Positions 7,106 to 12,579 of a stretch of 12,579 nt of DNA are shown here, in pieces; positions within the stretch are counted from its first letter, which is position 1, and each line of letters begins with the position of its first letter. The stretch comes from Verrucomicrobiota bacterium. GTDB lineage: Bacteria; Verrucomicrobiota; Verrucomicrobiia; Chthoniobacterales; Terrimicrobiaceae. The position numbers were made by a program, and so were the translations under genes. The DNA lies in contig JAPLTI010000140.1 in the NCBI GenBank assembly GCA_026398285.1, forward strand, positions 1 through 12,579, written 5' to 3'. Under the pieces are notes generated by a model. That model was not told where the DNA came from. It made no database searches and saw nothing but the letters and a program-made list of their open reading frames with translations.

Positions 7106-8314
7106 TTACATTCTGCCGCTGAAAAATCCCTTCACGCGGTCGAGGAGTGATTCCTCCGGCATCTCGGAGTGAACGGCCTGGGCATACTTCGCGGCGCCGA
7201 TGCATGTGGAGAGCTGGGGGTTTTCAAAAGCTGACATCGGGCCCGACACCGATTGCGCATGGGCCAGATACACCGGGGTTCCGGGAAAGACGGATTCTGC
7301 CGCCTCACGGATTCCCCGAAGGAGGCTGCAGCCGCCGGTGAGAAGGATACCTGCTCCAAGGAGGTGTTCCGGAACGACCTCTTGAATGCGCTTGCGGAGA
7401 ATGCCGAAGAGTTCCTCAAGGCGGGCCTGGATAATCATGTTCAGCATGAGGCGGTCGATGTCTCGGCCGGAAAACCCCGTATCGTTCTTCAGTGTGATTT
7501 TATCACTCGTGGAAATGTTTTCGGTGATGGCCGAGCCTTCTTCGATTTTGAGTTTCTCAGCGCGGGCGATCGGAATCCGGAGGCCGATGCAGAGATCATT
7601 GGTGATGTGATCTCCGCCGATCGCAATGACTCCGCTGTGGCAAACCGCCCCGTCCTTGTAAACGATGTAGTCGGTCACGCCGCCGCCGATGTCGATGAGC
7701 ACTGCTCCAGCCTGTTTCTGCTGCTCGTCGAGGACAACCTGCGCGGAGGCCACTGAATTCACCACGATGTCCTCGACAGCGATATCACATTCACGGACAC
7801 AGCGGATCGCGTTCTGAATACGGTTCGTCACGCCGTGGATGATGTGAAAATCGGCATCCAGTTTGGTTCCCATCATGCCGTGCGGATCGATGACGCCCTC
7901 CTGTCCATCGACATAGTAGCGTTGGATGACGGAGTGGATGATCACATCCTCCTTTGGAATCCCGGCTTCCTTGGCTTTGAATTCGACGCTTTCGATTTCC
8001 TTGGCCGTGATGGTGGATTCCTCCGGCAGGGTCACGGAACTGCGGTTGTTGAAGCTCTTGATATGGCTCCCTGAAATGGCCAGCCAGACGCCTTTGATCT
8101 CATGATCGCTGCGGTCTTCGGCATCAGCCAAGGCGTCGTGAACGCACTGGGTGGCGTTTTTGAAATCGACAATCTCGCCTTTTCGGACTCCGCGTGATGG
8201 GCTCTCTCCTACGCCCAAAATACGCATTTCCCCGTCGCGGTGGCACTCCGCCACGACAGCGCATACCTTGGTGGTTCCGATTTCCAGTCCGACGTGAATT
8301 TTTTCGCGGGCCAT
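7106..8314 (-). CDS. ftsA: Cell division protein FtsA, actin-like membrane anchor of the Z ring
   Basis: Actin-family ATPase that tethers FtsZ to the inner membrane and recruits later divisome proteins. The product is 402 residues, normal for FtsA. Visible motifs are the phosphate-1 loop GLEIGTTKV (9-17), the FtsA-typical GVGESPSRGVRKG (34-46), the 1C subdomain with ISGSHI (80-85), phosphate-2 LIDIGGGVTDY (206-216) and the adenosine loop LLTGGCSLLRG (324-334). The C-terminus SLLDRVKGFFSG (389-400) is an amphipathic helix, the membrane-targeting sequence, ending the protein as in E. coli and Bacillus. The ATG shares its A with the ftsQ TGA stop (TGATG), and TAA is followed 7 bases later by ftsZ. 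The adjacent FtsZ keeps the C-terminal peptide that FtsA recognises, so the pair looks functionally matched. Confidence 0.97.
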   Translation of the reverse strand: MAREKIHVGLEIGTTKVCAVVAECHRDGEMRILGVGESPSRGVRKGEIVDFKNATQCVHDALADAEDRSDHEIKGVWLAISGSHIKSFNNRSSVTLPEESTITAKEIESVEFKAKEAGIPKEDVIIHSVIQRYYVDGQEGVIDPHGMMGTKLDADFHIIHGVTNRIQNAIRCVRECDIAVEDIVVNSVASAQVVLDEQQKQAGAVLIDIGGGVTDYIVYKDGAVCHSGVIAIGGDHITNDLCIGLRIPIARAEKLKIEEGSAITENISTSDKITLKNDTGFSGRDIDRLMLNMIIQARLEELFGILRKRIQEVVPEHLLGAGILLTGGCSLLRGIREAAESVFPGTPVYLAHAQSVSGPMSAFENPQLSTCIGAAKYAQAVHSEMPEESLLDRVKGFFSGRM

Positions 8315-9252
8315 CAGTTTTTCTTGGGTTTGGATTTTTGAGGGATCGACTTTTGCTTGTCTGAAACGGGTTCGGGAGGCGCTGCCATGACAAATTTGAC
8401 GGGGGTGTTTTTTGCCACCATGAGGTTCACGGATTCGATCTCCCGTCCTGTGTCGCGGCAGTGCTCCAGCAGGCGCTGGAGTTTCATCAATTGGGTGGGG
8501 AAGTCGCCGGAAGCAAATTTCACCCGCGCGTTTTGGTCGGTGAGAGCATCGATGCAGTAGCCCTTGCTGATGTTTAGCGAGCGTATGACCAGAAGGGATT
8601 TTGCCTGGTCTCGGGCCTCACGCAGAAGGGTTAGGGCATTTTTCAAATCATCCCCTTCGAGGAGGCTGCCCTCTTGGATTTTCTCCACCTTCACGCCGTA
8701 GATGATCGGGAGTTGGTGGTATTCCTGTTGAAGCAGCCTCGGCTTCATGAGGAAGCCGGAGTCGTCCACAAGCAGCATAGAGTTTGGATCGTAATCTACA
8801 GAGGAGTCGGAGGACTTCGAAACCCACGCCACGGGAATGCGGCGGGTGAGTGCGATTTCAATGCGGCCGGGCATGATGCGTTCGATGGAAACATCCGCAA
8901 CCATCGGAATCTCGCGGAGTTTGTGGTCGATGCCTGCAATATCGATGCGAAAGATGTTGTCGCCGGATTGGATTCCGGTCTCCGCAAGCAGGTCCTCGCG
9001 AGTCATGACGCCGTCCAGTTCGACTTCGAGTTCGCAGAGGTTGTAGGCGGGATTGGAGAAAAAGAATTTATCCAGGGCCTTGTTAAGCCCGAACCAAATC
9101 AGCCCGCACGCCACGGCCACGATGAGCGAAACCGCGCAGAGTTGTCCAATCAAGCGCTGGCGTTTTCTCTGCGCCGTGCGGGCACGCATCTTCACATTCA
9201 GGTAGTGCACCCCATTTGGCGTTCGTTTCTTGGTGGCGGAGGCTGATTTCAT
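8314..9252 (-). CDS. ftsQ: Cell division protein FtsQ/DivIB
   Basis: Bitopic inner-membrane divisome scaffold that, with FtsB and FtsL in other bacteria, links the Z ring to septal peptidoglycan synthesis. The product is 312 residues. The cytoplasmic N-terminus (1-35) is strongly basic, one transmembrane helix spans about 36-56, and the rest is periplasmic. A POTRA domain spans roughly 71-138 (ELEVELDGVMTREDLL to IEIALTRRIPVAW), followed by the FtsQ beta domain with LLVDDSGFLM (160-169). The tail is rich in Lys/Pro. Sequence conservation is low, as usual for FtsQ; the call rests on topology, the POTRA pattern and position between ddl and ftsA. ATG 9252 overlaps the ddl stop by one base (TGATG) and has a purine-rich GAAGAAG upstream. 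Reading further upstream in this frame only translates ddl out of frame. Confidence 0.93.
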   Translation of the reverse strand: MKSASATKKRTPNGVHYLNVKMRARTAQRKRQRLIGQLCAVSLIVAVACGLIWFGLNKALDKFFFSNPAYNLCELEVELDGVMTREDLLAETGIQSGDNIFRIDIAGIDHKLREIPMVADVSIERIMPGRIEIALTRRIPVAWVSKSSDSSVDYDPNSMLLVDDSGFLMKPRLLQQEYHQLPIIYGVKVEKIQEGSLLEGDDLKNALTLLREARDQAKSLLVIRSLNISKGYCIDALTDQNARVKFASGDFPTQLMKLQRLLEHCRDTGREIESVNLMVAKNTPVKFVMAAPPEPVSDKQKSIPQKSKPKKN

Positions 9253-10172
9253 CACGGCTTCTTCTTCGCAAGTGATAGTCCGGCGATTTCCTCGCAAAGG
9301 GCGGGGAAATCGAGTCCCGCAACGGCTGCCGCCTTGGGCAGAAGGCTCAACTCGGTCATGCCCGGGATTGTGTTGATTTCCAAAACACTCATCGAGCCAT
9401 CCGGCGCGAGCAGGATGTCCACACGGGAGTAAACCTCGAGCCCGAGAGCACGGTGAGCGGCGCAGGCAGTGGATTGGACACTGGCTGCTTGGGCTTCTGT
9501 CAGAGGAGCCGGAACGAAGTATTCCGAAGCCCCGCTGGTGTATTTGTGGTCGTAATCGTAGAAACCATCGTGGGGAACGATTTCGACAACAGGCAGAGCC
9601 TCGCCGCCTAGGATTCCAACAGTCAGTTCCCTGCCTACAAAGAAACTTTCGATAAGCACTTCCTTGCCATATTGGAAGCAGTCCTCCAGCGCGGCGGGAA
9701 GTGCAGAGGCATCGCGGATGATGTGCACGCCCACGCTGGAACCTTGGCGCGGAGCTTTTACGACATAAGGCAACGGGAGGCTCGGGGACTCTCCTTGACG
9801 GATTTTTTGCCATGTCGATGTCGGCACCCCCGCGCGGTCGAAGGCTTCTTTCGAAAGGATTTTGTCGAACGCCGTGTGGCTGCCTGCGATTCCCTCGCCT
9901 GTGTAGGGTATGCCCCGGTCATGGAGGATCGATTGCAGTTGGCCGTCCTCACCGAATGTGCCGTGGATGATGTTGAATGCGAGATCCACTGATTCAGGCA
10001 GGGTTATTTCCTGTGTGGTGACATCGATTTCAACGACCTGGGCCCCGGCGGCGCGGACGGCTTTCGCAACGGCAGTTCCCGAACGGAGTGACACATCGCG
10101 CTCTTTGCCTGGGCCGCCCTTGAGAAGCGCCACGGTTTTGTTTTTCAGAATTCCGGAATGCTGTTGCTTCAT
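9252..10172 (-). CDS. ddl: D-alanine--D-alanine ligase
   Basis: Cytosolic ATP-grasp enzyme that joins two D-alanines to give the D-Ala-D-Ala dipeptide that MurF adds to the peptidoglycan stem. The product is 306 residues, the length of DdlB. Motifs in order are KGGPGKERDVSL (18-29, with E24 matching the D-Ala-binding Glu of E. coli), HGTFGEDGQLQ (70-80), KAPRQGSSVGV (139-149, ATP and Ser loop), SGASEYFVPAPL (213-224, with Y218), SRVDILL (249-255, D252) and the metal-binding LEINTIPGMTELSLLP (264-279; E265, N267). The Tyr in the omega loop indicates a D-Ala-D-Ala rather than D-Ala-D-Lac ligase, as an inference from known Ddl specificity rules. The start overlaps the murC-murB stop by four bases (ATGA). 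Unlike in chlamydiae, where MurC is fused to Ddl, ddl is a separate gene here. Confidence 0.97.
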   Translation of the reverse strand: MKQQHSGILKNKTVALLKGGPGKERDVSLRSGTAVAKAVRAAGAQVVEIDVTTQEITLPESVDLAFNIIHGTFGEDGQLQSILHDRGIPYTGEGIAGSHTAFDKILSKEAFDRAGVPTSTWQKIRQGESPSLPLPYVVKAPRQGSSVGVHIIRDASALPAALEDCFQYGKEVLIESFFVGRELTVGILGGEALPVVEIVPHDGFYDYDHKYTSGASEYFVPAPLTEAQAASVQSTACAAHRALGLEVYSRVDILLAPDGSMSVLEINTIPGMTELSLLPKAAAVAGLDFPALCEEIAGLSLAKKKP

Positions 10173-12457
10173 AAATCTACCCCCACAATTTGAACCTCAG
10201 TTTCAAGATGGATGCCGCGTGTTCGCTCGGCGGAGGTCTGGATTTCTTTGATCAAGGTCAGAACGTCAGCGGATGTCGCGCCGCCGTCGTTGACGATGAA
10301 GTTTCCGTGAATTTCGGATACACGGGCGCCACCGACGGAGAAATTTTTAAGTCCAAGTTCCTCGATGAGTTTGCCTGCTGGAATCGCCGATGGGTTTTTG
10401 AATATGCACCCTGCGCTGGCTGCGACGGGTTGGCTGGAGCGGCGTTTGGCGACGGACTCGGCGATCGTGGTATCAATCTCAGCCTGAGTGCCGGGTTTCC
10501 CGGCGATCACTGCCGAAAGGGCGTAGTTTGTTCGCAGCATGGGAACGCTGCGGTAGTGGATATCCATTTCCGCAGGAGTTCTTGTAAAAATGTTTCCGTC
10601 TTGGTCGCAAAAGCGAAGCCTCACGACTTGATCGAAAGTTTGGATGCCCATGGCTCCGGCATTCATTCGGAGTCCGCCGCCGAGGTTTCCTGGTATTCCT
10701 TCCATCCACTCAAACCCCGCAATATTCGCCGTGCGCGCTAGAGCGCTGAGTTGTTTGAATTTCACGCCCACGCCTGCAGTGATCTCGGTTCCATTCACTT
10801 CATGGCGTTGGAAGTCGCCGCGCGAGAGGTGGGCAACCACGCCGGGGAGCCCGCCATCGCGCACAAGTAGGTTTGAGCCGCGGCCCATCACCATGAGAGG
10901 AATGTTTTCGTCAAAGCAATGCCGCACGAGGTCGGCGAATCCCTCTTCACTCTCGGGTTCAACCCAGAACTGGGCCGGTCCGCCGATGCGCATCGTGGTG
11001 TGCTTGGAAAGTGGCTCGTAAAGTTTGATGCGTCCTTGGCCCATCACGCTCTGAAGGGTGTCGCGCATTTTCAGATCTTGCGCGAGGCGCTGGCCTGCCT
11101 CGTGGATATTTCCGGCTCCAAGGCTGAGGAGCAGGTCGCCATCCTCCGCCACGGAGGCGGCTGCTTCATGAATCCGGGAAATCTCGGGCACATGGGTGGC
11201 AGAGGCATGTCCTGCGGCGACCATCGCATCGACAATCGTCTGTCCGGAAATGCCGGGGATCGGTTTCTCGCTCGCAGGGTAGATGTCGGACACAAAAACA
11301 TGGTCTGCCAGCGCAAAGGCTTTGCCGAATTCGTCCTTCAGCGCCTGGGTGCGCGTGTAGCGGTGGGGTTGGAACATCGCAATCACCCGCCCATGTCCGC
11401 CGGTGCGTGCTGTGGCGAGTGTGGCGGCGATTTCGGTGGGATGGTGCCCGTAGTCGTCAACTATGGTCTGGCGCGGCGATTCATGAATGATCTCGAAGCG
11501 GCGTTTGGCGCCACGGAAGCTCTCGAGTGCGCTGACGATGGATTCGAAGGACTGTCCGATTTCGCTGGCCAGAGCAATTGAGGCGAGAGCGTTCACCGCA
11601 TTGTGGGCACCCGGGATGTTCAGCACGACTTCGCCGAGTGTCTTTCCGTCCTTGCTGACGCTGAAACGGGATTTGAAGTTCTCGGTAGTGAGGTTTGTGA
11701 TGCGGTAGCGAGACTCGGCACCGAGACCATAGGAAATGGCACGGGGATGCGATGCGCACACACGCCGCGCTCCGTCGTCATCCGCGCAGTAGAAAACCTT
11801 GCCGGATGTTTGGTTGATGAGTCGCTTGTAAACGGCATCGATGGCGGCGAGATCCTTGTAAAAATCGAGATGCTCCGGCTCGATGTTGAGCACGATGGCG
11901 TGCTCGGGGTGGTAGTTGATGAGTGTGCCGTCGCTCTCATCGCCCTCGGCGACAAACCACTCGCCTTCGGAGTCCCAGCGCGCGTTTGTTCCCAAAATCG
12001 GAATTTCCGCGCCCACATAGTGGCAAGGCTTGAAGCCTCCGGCGCGGAGGACATGGGCCGTCATGGCGGAAGTGGTCGTTTTCCCATGCATGCCGCAAAC
12101 CACGATGCCTTTCTTCGAGTCCATGATCGCAGCCAGTGCGTCGGCTCGGCGTGCGAGGGGGAGTCCTAGGCGGACGGCTTCATCGTATGCGGGATTCCCG
12201 GCTTTGATAGCGGAGGAGTAAATAATGACATCCGCGCCGTGCACGCAGCCCGAGGAGTGGGGGCAATGGAATGCGAGGCCTTTTTTAATCAGGCGTTCGA
12301 CCTCGGTTGTGTGAACCTTGTCGGACCCGCTCACTTTGTGGCCAAGTCCGAGCAGCAGCGCGGCGATACCGCTCATGCCGGAGCCTGCAACTCCGATCAG
12401 GTGAATGTGCTTTGGCGTTGGCGCAGTGAGCGCCTGGCGCAGTTCGGCGGCTGTCAT
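10169..12457 (-). CDS. murC-murB: Fused UDP-N-acetylmuramate--L-alanine ligase / UDP-N-acetylenolpyruvoylglucosamine reductase (MurC-MurB)
   Basis: A single 762-residue reading frame carrying two consecutive cytosolic steps of peptidoglycan precursor synthesis. Residues 1 to about 463 are MurC, which adds L-Ala to UDP-MurNAc: GVAGSGMSGIA (22-32), P-loop GMHGKTTT (122-129, usually GTHGKTTT), AEGDESDGT (170-178), NIEPEHLDF (191-199), GAHNAVNA (283-290), VDDYGHHPTEI (333-343) and QPHRYTRT (363-370). Residues about 476-762 are MurB, the FAD/NADPH enolpyruvate reductase: MRIGGPA, GRGSNLLV (525-532), GIPGNLGGGLRMNAGA (587-602), HYRSV (634-638), AGCIFKNP (682-689) and LETEVQIVG (751-759, E754). C684 sits at the usual catalytic Ser (E. 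coli S229). The ~12-residue joint has no stop and contains Met464 and Met472, so separate internal initiation of MurB remains possible. The start overlaps the murG stop (ATGA) and has a strong ribosome site. Confidence 0.96.
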   Translation of the reverse strand: MTAAELRQALTAPTPKHIHLIGVAGSGMSGIAALLLGLGHKVSGSDKVHTTEVERLIKKGLAFHCPHSSGCVHGADVIIYSSAIKAGNPAYDEAVRLGLPLARRADALAAIMDSKKGIVVCGMHGKTTTSAMTAHVLRAGGFKPCHYVGAEIPILGTNARWDSEGEWFVAEGDESDGTLINYHPEHAIVLNIEPEHLDFYKDLAAIDAVYKRLINQTSGKVFYCADDDGARRVCASHPRAISYGLGAESRYRITNLTTENFKSRFSVSKDGKTLGEVVLNIPGAHNAVNALASIALASEIGQSFESIVSALESFRGAKRRFEIIHESPRQTIVDDYGHHPTEIAATLATARTGGHGRVIAMFQPHRYTRTQALKDEFGKAFALADHVFVSDIYPASEKPIPGISGQTIVDAMVAAGHASATHVPEISRIHEAAASVAEDGDLLLSLGAGNIHEAGQRLAQDLKMRDTLQSVMGQGRIKLYEPLSKHTTMRIGGPAQFWVEPESEEGFADLVRHCFDENIPLMVMGRGSNLLVRDGGLPGVVAHLSRGDFQRHEVNGTEITAGVGVKFKQLSALARTANIAGFEWMEGIPGNLGGGLRMNAGAMGIQTFDQVVRLRFCDQDGNIFTRTPAEMDIHYRSVPMLRTNYALSAVIAGKPGTQAEIDTTIAESVAKRRSSQPVAASAGCIFKNPSAIPAGKLIEELGLKNFSVGGARVSEIHGNFIVNDGGATSADVLTLIKEIQTSAERTRGIHLETEVQIVGVDL

Positions 12458-12579
12458 TTGACGCCCTCCCTCACGGCGCGCTCCATGACATCGGCCACAT
12501 TTTTTGCGGCTGATTCCGGCGTGAGTTTTTTCGCTGCTGCGGCCATCGTGGCACGCCGCGTTGGATCGTTTAAAAGATT
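12454..12579 (-). CDS. murG: UDP-N-acetylglucosamine--N-acetylmuramyl-(pentapeptide) pyrophosphoryl-undecaprenol GlcNAc transferase, C-terminal 41 residues
   Basis: Only the last 41 codons and the TGA stop are in the window; the gene continues beyond the right edge. The visible peptide starts NLLNDPTRRATMAAAAKKL and continues through a helix (PESAAKNVADVMERAV) to the end. This fits the C-terminal helical tail of MurG (the L-x-D-P-x-R-x-x-M-A-x-x-A pattern). MurG transfers GlcNAc from UDP-GlcNAc to lipid I at the inner face of the membrane, giving lipid II. The stop overlaps the murC-murB start as ATGA, and murG directly upstream of murC is the standard dcw order, which strengthens an otherwise short match. 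The fragment was found by translating the edge in the frame of the overlapping stop codon. Confidence 0.82.
   Translation of the reverse strand, partial: NLLNDPTRRATMAAAAKKLTPESAAKNVADVMERAVREGVK
12464..12471 (-). promoter_or_regulatory. Ribosome binding site of murC-murB
   Basis: AGGGAGGG on the minus strand ends 6 bases before ATG 12457. It lies inside the last codons of murG and supports this start for murC-murB. It is the strongest Shine-Dalgarno sequence seen in the window; ftsZ, glgC and glmS have none that is convincing. Confidence 0.7.

Noticed and set aside
6289..7122. A 277-codon plus-strand open frame opposite ftsZ.
   Set aside because: It lies wholly antisense to ftsZ codons, has shadow-like composition (many His/Arg/Gly/Ser) and no domain. 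Similar shadows occur at 7253-7756, 8674-9246 and 10919-11581.
9253..9813. The ftsQ frame stays open for 187 codons upstream.
   Set aside because: It is ddl read in another frame, rich in Arg/Ser/Pro, and would bury the FtsQ transmembrane topology.

Overview
The window is a dense, housekeeping stretch of a bacterial chromosome with fairly high GC. It reads as a Gram-negative, probably a member of the PVC superphylum and most likely a verrucomicrobium. This rests on a complete dcw-type division and cell-wall cluster with a very divergent FtsZ, an FtsQ, a lipoprotein with a lipobox, and a cyanobacterial/plant-like GlgC. The lineage call is an inference from protein flavour and cannot be proven from the window. 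No RNA genes, mobile elements, CRISPR arrays or phage genes were found, and the longest stretch without a gene is 48 bases.

Left part. A truncated ABC transporter permease (iron(III)/2-aminoethylphosphonate/thiamine type, with two fused permease domains) runs rightward off the left edge and ends at 1114. It converges with a leftward three-gene run: glgC (ADP-glucose pyrophosphorylase), a small unknown lipoprotein, and a YkuE/YaeI-type metallophosphoesterase that could be an LpxG-like UDP-2,3-diacylglucosamine hydrolase.

Centre. glmS (glucosamine-6-phosphate synthase) runs rightward, divergent from glgC across 48 bases. The two genes draw on the same hexose-phosphate pool: one for glycogen, the other for amino sugar needed by peptidoglycan and lipid A. 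glmS ends 12 bases from the end of ftsZ, which faces it.

Right part. From 12579 down to 5863, all on the minus strand, lies the distal half of a dcw cluster in the classical order murG (only its last 41 codons), murC-murB fused into one 762-residue protein, ddl, ftsQ, ftsA, ftsZ. The joints are extremely tight: two ATGA overlaps, two TGATG overlaps and one 7-base gap. This implies one transcript with translational coupling. The genes take UDP-GlcNAc-enolpyruvate to UDP-MurNAc-L-Ala, make D-Ala-D-Ala, add GlcNAc to lipid I, and build the Z ring with its membrane anchor.

The points most worth following are the MurC-MurB fusion, an FtsZ whose T7 catalytic loop has lost two of its three usual polar residues while its C-terminal FtsA-binding peptide is textbook, and the LpxG-like candidate. 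I saw no clearly undescribed multi-gene system.
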